NCBI GenBank assembly: GCA_015680685.1 | Contig: MNCI01002682.1 | Coordinates: 1,028,489-1,092,488 of the forward strand | Length of the DNA: 64,000 nucleotides | Direction: 5' to 3' | DNA from: Gnetum montanum | Taxonomy: Eukaryota; Streptophyta; Gnetopsida; Gnetales; Gnetaceae | Made by a program: the position numbers and the translations under genes | Shown: piece after piece, positions 34,812 through 45,288 of the stretch | Position numbering within the stretch: position 1 is the first letter of the stretch | Layout: the number at the start of each line of letters is the position of its first letter | The notes under the pieces: model-generated | The model's database searches: none | The model's input: only the letters and a program-made list of their open reading frames with translations | What the model was told of the DNA's origin: nothing

Positions 34812-35035
34812 CCATACTTAGCATTTTTTTCTACAGTTTTACACTTAGTCATTTTTTTTTGGCATTTTCATACTTAACCATTTTTTTGCATTTCATACTT
34901 AGCATTTTTTTTTTGCATCTTCATACTTAGCATTTTTTTTTTGCATTTTCATACTTAGCCAAATTTTTATAGTTTTACAGTTAGTCAATTTTTTGTGTTT
35001 TTATACTTAGCATTTTTTTTACTACTGATAGACTT
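34812..35035 (+). repeat. T-rich minisatellite in the D leader
   Basis: About eight degenerate units of roughly 28 bp, each built from CATACTTAGC followed by seven to ten T and GCATTTT. It lies between the primer site and the gag-like start. Confidence 0.85.
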
Positions 35036-35108
35036 AGATGTTTTTACGCATTTTTCAAAGTTAGCTATTTTTTTGCAAACAGAAACTCTCCCACCTTGAT
35101 TTGTGAAC

Positions 35109-35396
35109 ATGAATCTAGGTCAACCTTCCACATCGATGTCTAACACACTTGACACCTTCATGATCCACCCAAAGCATGCCACACTTAGCCATGAACAATA
35201 TAACTTTGTTTGTGCCAAAATCCAAGCAAGAATGCTCATGGATAGCCTTAACATAGAGGCAAAATAGGACTTCGAACAAGTCCACTAGAACAGACGAGAG
35301 TACAATCCTTTCTTGTTTGACATAATCCTACTCATGAAGTCCTATCACCAATTGTTATGTCAACTCATCCATACAAACGAGCATGACATGAGAACT
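35109..35396 (+). pseudogene. D gag-like N-terminus, cut by element B
   Basis: From ATG at 35,109 a frame of about 96 codons runs to the B insertion, with two TAG stops. It contains TLSHEQYNFVCAKIQARMLM and ends in a Met/His-rich stretch. The reading resumes after B at 41,763 with KRVVEANNLPKDPKPYMPPN before a stop. Position after the primer site suggests gag, but no gag core motif was recognised. Confidence 0.45.
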
Positions 35397-36311
35397 GATG
35401 AAACACGATTCGCATAGGCCACGATATCGCATCCCCCGTAATATCGCGTACGCGATATTGCGTCTTCCCTACAATATCGCGTACGCGATATCATAGTCCG
35501 CTGCCATATCTATAAATAAGACGCAACTCTCCCTTGTTTAGCATAGATAGAATAGAAGTAGCGAAGGTTTGGCAGTTTGACCACTCCAAAGATAGATTAT
35601 TTTTCCCATGTCTACCCATAGTGTGGTGAATGTAATTGTACAGTGTCTTATTCAAGTGTGACGTACTTGGACATGCACATGACCGACAATAAAGATCAAG
35701 ATTACTTCATCATTGCAGCAATCACTTTGTTATTTTTTTATTTGTTTATTTAATTGTTATTTACTACTTTCTCTCTCACCCTTAAACTCCTAGAATGCAG
35801 TATGATTACGACTTGATTACGAGCATCTAAGGATGTGTACGGTTAGTCAAGGAATCAGTTACTCATTACAATGTGGAACGAGTACAACTTGATTTCGAGC
35901 ATTTAAGTGTGACTACTTGGTAGCCCAGTGGTGTACCTAGGATCTGCACTTGGTAATCCCAGTGGTAGTCGTGCACAAGGTCCAAGATGTGTATGGTCGA
36001 TCAAGGAATCGGTTGCTCGTCACTTAGGCTAGATTAGATTCTCTTACCCTTCTCCTCCTAGCTTAGCTTAGTTAATATTATTTTCTACTACCTTCAAGAG
36101 TAGCATTAGAATTAGGAATACATCATACACCTCACTCTGGACTAAACCATACATGACAAATATAATACTAGTCTAGGTGGGAAGATAGCAAACTGTGACC
36201 TAAGGATAACTGTCTAGGTGCCACAACTAGTCCGTTTGCGGAGTTTGACTGGATCGCGCGTGCTACGCTCATTTCATATGGTTGAGTGTAGGGGTACCTC
36301 ACCACTCATCA
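35397..36311 (+). repeat. B 5' LTR
   Basis: A 915-bp LTR from TGATGAAACACG to CTCATCA. U3 carries two perfect 18-bp palindromes ATATCGCGTACGCGATAT and other GATATC sites (35,420-35,492), a TATAAATA box at 35,511-35,518 and AATAAA near 35,689. The U5 repeat CTTGGTA..CCCAGTGG occurs in about two copies (35,919-35,985). Confidence 0.92.
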
Positions 36312-36331
36312 TTAGTGCCATTGTCGGGGAT
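36312..36331 (+). promoter_or_regulatory. B primer-binding site, tRNA-Asp type
   Basis: TTAGTGCCATTGTCGGGGAT follows the LTR end directly and matches the tRNA-Asp complement with transitions only. Confidence 0.75.
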
Positions 36332-36435
36332 GGTGCTAGTTATCTAGATTAGTTATATCATACAAGGTTGCTGTAAAGGACTTAACGATATATCTATTAG
36401 AAGAAGTAATTATAAAAAGTCACATAAATTCACAC

Positions 36436-38125
36436 ATGACAATGCCTCTCCTACAAGATGATAATAATGCCACACTTAGTGAGGAAGTTCATTGGAGAAC
36501 CAATGAACTATATGACGATGAAGATTGGAGTATACAACCTGAAGTGGGAGTTTCCTATAAGCATGAAAAAAAACANNNNNNNNNNNNNNNNNNNNNNNNN
36601 NNNNNNNNNNNNNNNNNNNNNNNNNNNNNNNNNNNNNNNNNNNNNNNNNNNNNNNNNNNNNNNNNNNNNNNNNNNNNNNNNNNNNNNNNNNNNNNNNNNN
36701 NNNNNNNNNNNNNNNNNNNNNNNNNNNNNNNNNNNNNNNNNNNNNNNNNNNNNNNNNNNNNNNNNNNNNNNNNNNNNNNNNNNNNNNNNNATGTACCATA
36801 TCATTGATGGGCTACGTAATGAAATAAGAGAGACCTTAGGAGTATATGCCCGAGGTCAACTATACAACCTATGAATCCATCAAATCCAAGAGCTTATTAA
36901 GCGGGTAGCAAAAGAAGAAGGAGAATTAGCTAGATGGAAGAGTGTTGAAAAACATCAACGGGACCAAAATTTTAACTCAACAAAGGTCCACGATCATAAC
37001 AAGGAGAAAGCAACAAATCTCAAGGTGGAAACATTATCTTTGCCAATACAAAAATCGTTAGAAGAAGCCGAGGCAAAGATCAATAAGATGTTGGATTGGA
37101 TGTATCAAAAGAGTGGAGAATTTATCAACACCATTGGAGATAGAGTTTTGACCACCCAAGAAACAGGATGAAATAGTAAACATTTGGAAAAAAAGAATAA
37201 AGGGAATAAGTGCTCAATTGCTAATCATACATATGAATGTAATATATGCCTGTACGATCACCCCAAGGGCCAATGCCCAATATTGTTACATCTACATGAG
37301 CATTGGGGAAATACATTACATCCAGAGTTCGTAGAGAGATACTGTGTTCGACCACAATGGCAACAATCCCAATCGTGGGGGAATCCACCATTAGATTGGA
37401 GGCACCCTTCACATTTTTCGAATCCAAATGCTTATCACGTCCAACATCTTGTTTCTCCATTTTGGCCATCATACTCTATCTCACCACAATACCATTCTTC
37501 ACAATACTATCAATCCATACCTCCAATGCAACCACCACCTTGTGCACCTTATATTCCTCCTAACTTTCCACATTCTCATCCTTTCCCTACTTCCACAATG
37601 CCACCAACTATTCTTAAGGTGTTTGTACCACCACAATCCATGAACAACACTTGTGCTACTGCTACTAACAGCAGTGAAGAGCCTCCTCAACATCAAAAGC
37701 GTCCTTTCTTTAAACACGGCTGTAGGAAGGGAAAACACAACTATGAGGCCACTACATCTTCCAACCTAGCACAAGTCCCACACTGTGATGCCCCCTTACC
37801 TTCGAACCCAGCACCTCATGTAACTTCATCAGGGCCACCAACTCACACTCCAACAACCATAAGGCCCAATGAACACAACCATGGGAGGCATCATTCTAAT
37901 CCTTGCATAACATCTAACGGTCACCAACATCATAGTGGGTCAACTCGTTATCCAGGAACTACATCGTATGAAGTGCCCCACTATGCTTATTATGAAGTGT
38001 GTGAAACCCAAGGTGATAAGTATGGACCAGTTTCAATATTTCCAATATGCAAGGATCCTCATGTCCCATTTATTAATCCTTGCCATACTCAACCGTTTTG
38101 TTATGGGGGATATCCCCTATTTTAA
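36436..38125 (+). pseudogene. B gag with proline/histidine-rich tail
   Basis: The acidic N-terminus (DDEDWSIQPEVGVSY) starts at 36,436. The N run at 36,576-36,790 hides the gag core. The frame resumes at 36,791 with the HIIDGLRNEIRETLGVYARG block. A coiled-coil-like part follows (KSLEEAEAKINKMLDWMYQK, about 37,050-37,110), then a zinc knuckle near 37,240 (CNICLYDHPKGQC). A long tail rich in Pro, His, Ser and Tyr runs to the TAA at 38,123. The last 313 codons (37,184-38,122) are open, and only two stops occur after the gap. It is better kept than any A-type gag here, which fits a younger element. The tail differs from the Gln-rich tails of A1-A3. Confidence 0.78.
36576..36790. other. Assembly gap (215 N)
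   Basis: A run of 215 N lies inside the B gag. Frames written across it are artefacts. Confidence 1.
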
Positions 38126-39990
38126 TGACAAGCAGGATTAATAAATATTTTTCATTTTCTTTAATTTTTCAAATTTTTGTTTTTCAGTTTTTCATTTTTC
38201 AACTTTTTGTTTTATCTTTTTGTGTGTTTTGTTTTTTCAAGTTTTTGTAAGTAATCTCATCTACGAATAAAACACTCATGAGGATTGTTGGTTGAGGTGT
38301 GTTTTATGTTATTAAGTCATGAGTAATCAATTATTTGAAATAGTGAGCCCATTACACCCACTCATCCACTCTACAAATAAGAGGTTCTGTTCGAGGGTAC
38401 AGTGATATTCTTGAAAATTATAAACTTAAAATTAATTTTGTGTTCATTGTACCTAGAATGAAGAAGGATGGACTAGGAGGGAATGATTAGGGTGTGACAT
38501 CAAGGGGACTTGTGGATTCTCTTTGGTGACAACTGTGGGAGTTGTCATGCAATATGGTTATACTAAGATCCTTGTAAATCTAATGAAAAATGGGAGTAAG
38601 AGTAATCAAAAAGGGCACTCAAAAATCAAACGTTGTTCTAGGGGGGTCCCACTGAAAAGACATGCGCCCATGCTTGAAGGTTGGCGGCTTCTCTGGATTC
38701 AGTCAAGTGAAAAAAAAAGAGAGAAAAAGAAAAAAAGGAAGTGGCATAAAAAAATAATCACTCCTCCCTTTTACTAAATGCCAAGTGATCGTACGCCTTA
38801 TTGTTATGGTACTCTCATAGTTGTTTATCATGGGATGAAATGATGTGATGTCACTATTTAAACGGATGGACTTGGTCTTGATCTTGGAACGATGGGTTAA
38901 TGACACCTTAATCATGGGCTACATGTAGGATTCATTGTGCCCTAGGTCAGATACCTCATGTCCCAATCTCTACGATCCCTTTCTATACTTCGTCTCATCT
39001 CACTGTTCGTGTAATTGTAGCTCGTGACCCATGTAACATAAAATTTTTATCTCATTCCGGTGATATTTACATGTGTGTGTTTTGTGGAGTTAGTGCAGAT
39101 TACAATTAACCCTTCTAGTGCCCACGGACACTTTAAGTGTGATTACACAAGGGCATAATAGGTTGAAACCTACTTTGGGGAGGACCCACTTGTGTAATTT
39201 TGTTGTAATCTTCATTAATTCTCTAGCTAGAACACACAATTTCTTACCCTCAGCTTAATTTTTCATAATTTTCTTTTTCTTATTACCATCACATAGCCTT
39301 TTTCTCTACCATTCGAGGTCCTTATTGATTAATTCCACATCATCAAAATTTTTGTGCCTTCAGAACTAGTTGAATTACCCTAGAACCCTTTAACAATCGT
39401 TTAGATGTCCTTAGTTTATATTGTTTAATTTCAAAGAAATATTAAAAATTCGGTACATTCTCTAAGTGCCCTAAATTTGATGAAAATATATATACGTGAC
39501 CTCCCCTCAACACTTACCATCATTTCCCACTATTCACGCGGGGGAGTTTTTCGAACTTTTTCTCTACAGCTTGCGATTGTGAGACCCTTGCTTTTATACC
39601 TATATCTTGCTTGCTGGTACTCCGATTTTCATTCCGTCTAAACCTACTTGACCCCGGAGTGTTCAGCTTAGTCGTGGGGGAGGGGGCACATGCCGAATAG
39701 TGCATAAATTTTTTGAAATTCATCATCGCCTGAAGGACATCTTTAAGGGTGATTAGTTCTAAAATTAAGAGTAGAATGTGTCAAAAACAATTTTATCCCC
39801 TTAGCTATACTAGAAAATTAAATTTGGAAACCACCTAAGCAAAGAGGACTCAACATTATAATATTTCGAGGACACGTTCTTCCAATAATTAACATCACAC
39901 GGAAATAAAGTAAATCTATTAAGGCAAGTAGAAAGGTATAACCTAACTTTGGTAACAACCTTACTAACAATTGGTCCCATGTGATTGCAG
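38126..39990 (+). other. B non-coding region after gag
   Basis: T-rich DNA that matches the post-pol non-coding parts of A1 and A2 in short blocks: GGGTGTGACATCAAGGGGAC (38,487), CATGCGCCCATGCTTGAAGG (38,661) and AGGACCCACTTGTGTAA (39,181). A purine tract CGTGGGGGAGGGGG stands at 39,673-39,686. Gag thus joins directly to a 3' region and pol is missing. Confidence 0.65.
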
Positions 39991-40587
39991 ATGGTCCTGA
40001 AACGTGGATAATAGGAAGGTCCTACTCAAGGTGCGATCAAACGATCTCGGAGAGGTGGAAGACAAGATCCTACTAGACAACATGCAGAACAGGAGGAACA
40101 ATCATTCAGCATTCATCAAGAAGATCCTCCTACCGTACGGTCTGGGCAGGTAGAAGCAAAAGATACCCTCTCTGAAAGTGGTGCCTGGTACTCAGGGGAA
40201 ACATACTAATTTTGGCACAATAAAGAAGAAGGCACCATGGTTAACATTTGTGGTGTGATTATTGATTTCTTTGTTCAAGCCATTTCAGAAGTATTAAACC
40301 TTCCAAATACAGGGCCAAGGGTTGCTTAGAACCAGCTGGACACTTTCAGAACAGAGCAACTTAATAAATTGTTGACAGAGAATAAAAGGGTGGCAGAATA
40401 AAAAGAGAAGGTTGATTGGGATGCCTCTATGGAACAAGCGCAAACTTACATGCACACCAAGGCACTCAAGGCTTTACAAGAGGAGAAACTCTAGGCCATA
40501 CTTCAACACCATCAAATCCCAAGACCTAGAGCACAAGAAAAGAAAAAGACACCCGTGGAGGAGCCACTGCCACCAGGAACTACATGA
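39991..40587 (+). pseudogene. B env-position ORF remnant
   Basis: A single frame of 199 codons from ATG 39,991 to TGA 40,585-40,587 with seven internal stops. It starts basic (RSRRGGRQDPTRQ). The middle reads ICGVIIDFFVQAISEVLNLP, similar to the G..V.FS..AIN..L.LP pattern of the domain named putative plant transposon protein. The end is Lys/Glu/Gln-rich and coiled-coil-like. It lies between the internal purine tract and the 3' LTR, where Athila elements carry an env-like ORF. The domain label is from memory of the pattern and is tentative. Confidence 0.45.
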
Positions 40588-40745
40588 GTTCCACTATTTT
40601 GTAATCATAAGATTTTCTTTTGTGTTGTGTCTCACTCCACACTACGACATGGAACCATTCTAGTTAGTCAATAATCCCATACCTATCCACTGTGTAATCA
40701 ATGATGCTTGTTCTCACTTTAACTCAAGAACGAGTTTTCATTCAG

Positions 40746-40756
40746 TCGTGGGGGTA
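40746..40756 (+). promoter_or_regulatory. B terminal polypurine tract
   Basis: GTCGTGGGGGTA ends at the base before the 3' LTR start TGATGAG, as in A1, A2 and A3. Confidence 0.85.
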
Positions 40757-41762
40757 TGATGAGTCATGAATTTGCTGGTTGTGATATCGTAGCCATGATA
40801 TCATAGCCTTGTTGTATTAGTAGCCATGATATCACAGCCTTGTTGTATCAGTAGCTGTGATATCACATGGACCGCGATATCGTGTACGTGATATCGCAGC
40901 CGACACGATATCGCATCCCCCACGATATTGCATAAGCGATATCGCAGTGCACTGTCATATCTATAAATAAGAGGCGACTCTCTCTTGTTTGGTAATTAGG
41001 AGTTAGAAGTAGCGAAGCTTTGGCAGTTTGATCCCTCCAGAGTTAGATTATTTTTCTGTGTCTGCCCGTAGTGTGATGAATGTAATTGTACGGTGTCTCT
41101 ATTCGAGTGTGATGTACTTGGACACGCACATGACCAGCAATAAAGATTGAGATTACTTCATCATTGCAGTGGTCACTTTGTTATTTATTTATTTGTTTGT
41201 TTATTTATTTAATGTTATTTACTGCTTTCTCTCTCACCCTTAAACTCCTAGAACGCGGAACAAGTACGACTTGATTTGAGCATTTAAGTGTGACTACTTG
41301 GTAGCCTAGTGGCGTATCTAGGATCTACGCTTGGTAACCCAGTGGCGTATCTGGGATCTGTGCTTGGTAATCCCAATCGCGTACCTAGGATCTATGCTTG
41401 GTAATCCCAGTGGTAGTCGTGCACGAGGTCCAAGATGTGTACGGTTAATCAAGGAATCGGTTACTCATCGCACTTAGGCTAGATTAGATTCTCTTACCCT
41501 TTCCCTCTTAGCTTAGCTTAGTTAATATTATTTTCCATTGTCTCAGGAGTAGCATAGAATTAGGAACACATCATACACCTCACTCTGGACTAAACCATAC
41601 ATGAAAAATATAAATACTAGTCTAGGTGGGAAGACAATGAATTGTGACCTAAGGTTAACGATCTAGGTGCCACAACTAGTCTGTCTGCAGAGTTCGACTG
41701 GATTGCACGTGAGAATGCTCTTATTCGTATGGTTGAGCGTAGGGGTACCTCGCCACTCATCA
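40757..41762 (+). repeat. B 3' LTR
   Basis: A 1,006-bp LTR. U3 holds eight perfect GATATC sites in about 190 bp (40,777-40,946), then TATAAATA at 40,962-40,969 and AATAAA near 41,139. The U5 minisatellite has about four units (41,296-41,420) against about two in the 5' LTR, which accounts for much of the 91-bp length difference; the rest lies in U3. Confidence 0.92.
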
Positions 41763-43947
41763 ACACCCAAACGAGTGGTTGAAGCCAACAACCTCCCAAA
41801 GGATCCTAAGCCTTACATGCCCCCTAATTGATGCCTAGTTAGGAAGGAACTATGTGACTAAGACTTTCCGTTAGCCAAAAACGTGCTAGGTGTCTGCTTA
41901 CCCCTTACGTCCACGTGCCATGCATTTTTGGTTTTTACTTATGTTGCATTTGTTCATACATTTACATTTCACTTGCTTGCTTAGTTTACACACTGTTTTG
42001 CTTTGTTTATGCATCCATCTACTTAGCTTATGCATTGCATTTAAAAAATCATAGAGCTACAAAAACACATGGCTTGAAAAGGCCTTAAACTAGCAAGCCC
42101 AGATGGCCTGAAAAGGCCTTAAACTAGCATCATGAGCTGTCATGGCCTTAAATTAGCAACGTTCCCCATGGCCTGCCATGGCTTTAAACTAGCAACGTAC
42201 AACCTGAAATGGACCTAAAACTATCAACCCCTTTGCAGTGGCCCGAAAAGGCCTTAAGCTAGCATATGACCTACCATGGCCTTAAATTGGCACCTCTGGC
42301 ATACCATGGCCCTAAACTGGTAACACATGACCTAAAATGACCTTAAACTAGCAAAACACATGGCTTGAAATGGTCTTAAACTATTTTTGTAACCTAGAAT
42401 GGCCCAAAACTATCACTTTTCACATTGTTTTCCTCTCACTTGTGCACATTAACCTTGTTACATAGTTGCCACTTGATGTTGTTTTCCTTGTTGATTTTTG
42501 TAGGATCTTGCATGCACATAGCATGGCTATGCATGCAGCACTGTACCTCACCAAAGTAAGGCAAGCACATAGCTCATCTGCCATGATGCTAAAACTAGCA
42601 CAACACTCATTCACCATGATGCTAAAACTGGCACAGTTCATCCTTGGGTCATGACGTTAAACTAGCACAATAGCTTGTCTGCTATGACGTTAAACTAGCA
42701 TCCACATCCATTGTCTGCTATGATGTTAAACTAGCACCCTATAGTTTGCTAGGACTCTAAACTAGCATCTCACAGTCTACCAATACCTTAAACTAGGTTC
42801 ATGATCTGTCAGGAGTTTAAACTGGCATGTTGCTGATCTTTTGGAGCACCTACCATCAGTGTAACCTTTGGGGCACTCATAGCATCATCACACTGGCACT
42901 TCCATTGGCTTCCTACACACTTGTAATTGGTTCATCTTTTCATGCATCTACAACATCTTCACATCTAGCATTTCACTTACATTTCACATTTTGTGATTTT
43001 TTTGTCTTCTCAGAGTTGTGTTTGTAGGATGAAGCCCTGGAGGTGGTCATGAAAAGGTGCTTATCATCGTAACAGAAAATCATCACATCACTCCAATGTG
43101 CATGATTGGGCTAGCAAATCCACTCAAGAGTGTACATCCCCCTCATCTCATTTTAGCCTATGCACATTCACTCCTACGTTCCCATACCCTCTTACATTTC
43201 TTACACTCCTGTGCATGCAAACCCTTTGATGCATACACACTGTAAACACACATGGCATACTCTTGTCACATCACATCGTAGAACCCATCACAAATGTAAC
43301 ACAACTCATCCCATGGGGAGCCTCTATGGGCTGGTCAAAGTCCAAGTGGATGTAACATAAGTCATCTTGGGAAGGAAACACTTGTCCCATAGACGTCATA
43401 TAGTTGCATTAAAGTAAGGCTTGTTAGGTGGCACTTAGCCCACCAAATGGAAAGCATTCCATAGCTAGCATCTCGCAATGTGTAAAACCTAAAGCAAGTT
43501 CATTGTGTAGATCAAAAAAGTAAAAAAAAAAAATTAAAAAAAAAGAATGGGGAAAAGCACATCCCGAAGCAAATTGATAGTGCTAAAATTTCACAACTAA
43601 CCCAACTTCAGATTAACTTTGACTCTCTCATGAGCACTCTGATGAGAGGTCAACATTTTAGGGGTAAGCCACTTCATGCCATGGTCATCATCAACCATGT
43701 TGACTTTGCCTCTTGCATCATCATACACTATTTACATTTCATCTCCCTTGCTTGCATTTCATCCCGCTAGCATTGCCTATACCCTTTGCCTTAGCTTACC
43801 CCTAATCACAACACTCTTAAACATGATGGAATGAGACTCGATTTGGTACTGACGAGCGATGTTAGTGCCACGTCTGTTGTGGTATTTTGTGATTCTTTGT
43901 TGACATCTCTTGAGCCACTCCTCCAGACATCAACAAAGAGGGGCTAA
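41763..43947 (+). other. D internal region, right of B
   Basis: The first about 100 bases continue the gag-like frame. The rest has no coding sequence and is dominated by the tandem array at 42,068-42,825, followed by T- and C-rich DNA, an A-rich run (43,516-43,542) and the terminal tract AACAAAGAGGGGCTAA at 43,932-43,947 just before the 3' LTR. Confidence 0.6.
42068..42825 (+). repeat. Degenerate tandem array in D
   Basis: About 20 irregular units of 25-50 bp, each ending in a word like CCTTAAACTAGCA or GTTAAACTAGCA. Early units carry GGCCTGAAAAGGCC, later ones a TGCTATGACG or CCATGATGCTAA lead. Spacing is uneven. Confidence 0.8.
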
Positions 43948-45288
43948 TAAAACACCACAAAATTTCAAGTTTTGGCGTCTTAACTGCAAATTGGGCTAAG
44001 TGTCAAAATGGTGGCACTTTGCCCAAATGTTTCTAAGTGTTGAGCATAGTTAGCTCAAACTGCCAGATTTGCAAAAAAATTTTAAGTGTTAAAATGATGA
44101 CACTTTCTATAAATTTGTCTAAGTGTTGGGACTATGCTCTCCACTATAGTGGAGTGTAGTTAACTTTAATGGCCAAAATTCTACAATTTTGGCTAAGTGT
44201 TCGAATGAGGTCACAAGCTGCAGAATTTTTCAAAGTGTTGAGACTACGTTCTCTTTGCTGGGACTATGCTCTAGAGCATAGTCATCATGGTCAACACACA
44301 ATAGCCAATTTTGCAAGATTTTTTCTAAGTGTCAGAATGATGACACAAGCTACAAATTTTTCTAAGTGTTGAGACTACACTCTCCATTGCTAGGACTATG
44401 CTCTAGAGCGTAGTCAACATGAAAATACCAATTTTGGCATATTTTTTCTAACTATAGGGACTATGCTTTAGAGTGTAGTTGGGATCAAGCATAGTCCCAA
44501 CTACCCCTCTACCACGTGGTAGCTGATCTGCATTTTTTAGCAACCCTAACCCTATAAATACCCCATCTTGGGCTTTTTCAAGGGGAGAGAGAAAATTTTA
44601 GATGGTTAACATTTTTCAAGTTTGGAATTTGGCATTTGGGCAAATGAGACCCAAAGGCACACCAACGACCTAGAGAGGAAGAGTTGTAGACCACGATCCA
44701 TTGTAGCCTCCTTACAGCGTAGCCGAATACCGTAGCCCACGGTACATTGCGATGGTAAACTTGGTAGGCATAAATACCATGGCAAGCATCAGACTTCACA
44801 ACTTGACACCACCGAGACTATGACTATGCTCTCCATTATGCCTATTGTACACCGTGTACCTTCTAAACCCCTTTTTGAATTAACTACACTCAATCCCATT
44901 TGGGCCGGTGTTTTGTTTCTCTCTCTTTCTCCCTTGCATTTTCTTTGCATTTTTTCACATTTTGGCCCACAATTACACTTAGGTGGTGGTCCACACATGT
45001 TGACACTCCTATTTTCTACTAAAAAACATGATTATTCTTGGCACTATTCACACCATTAACACCAACTACACTTAGCACTATTCACATAGTTAACACAGTT
45101 AAGATTGCCTGACACTTAGCACTATTTGCATTAATGTTGTTTGTACTCTGTAAATCCATATTTGATTGACAAGATCATTCAGGGCAGCCCGTCTCTGCCT
45201 CCAGCAAGGTCCTCATGTAGATGGGAGGTTAGGCTATGTGCCCATTGATCCCTCAATGTTCTAGCCACTGACATTTTCAATCATTATA
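43948..45288 (+). repeat. D 3' LTR
   Basis: Partner of 33,318-34,596. It includes a perfect 22-bp palindrome at 44,262-44,283 with the core GCTCTAGAGC, and a TATAAATA box near 44,553. GGTAT follows at 45,289. Confidence 0.85.

Larger units (their letters stand above)
35397..41762 (+). mobile_element. Element B, gag-only Athila-like derivative
   Basis: 5' LTR 35,397-36,311, primer site, gag, a non-coding stretch, a decayed second ORF, a terminal tract CGTGGGGGTA and 3' LTR 40,757-41,762. The internal region is 4.4 kb and no protease, RT or integrase motif appears in it. Flanks are AGAAC and ACACC, which do not make a clean duplication. It is inserted in the gag-like region of D. A 215-base assembly gap lies in gag. 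Confidence 0.85.
33318..45288 (+). mobile_element. Element D, non-autonomous LTR element holding B
   Basis: Two direct repeats of 1,279 bp (33,318-34,596) and 1,341 bp (43,948-45,288) start TAAAACACCACAAAATTT and end in TATA. They flank an internal region with a primer-site-like string, a gag-like frame, long tandem repeats and a terminal tract AAAGAGGGGC. A perfect GGTAT duplication flanks the whole (33,313 and 45,289). Element B occupies 35,397-41,762, so D itself is about 5.6 kb. No pol is present. Confidence 0.85.

Noticed and set aside
36436-36874. Long frames on both strands across the N run
   Set aside because: They exist only because N codons do not read as stops; the real signal is B gag on the plus strand on either side.
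40777-40946. Regularly recurring GATATC words, considered as a CRISPR-like array
   Set aside because: Unit and spacer lengths are irregular, words are palindromic, and the place is the U3 of an LTR in a plant genome.
42068-42825. Repeats considered as a coding tandem-repeat protein
   Set aside because: Units change length irregularly and no frame stays open for more than about 60 codons.
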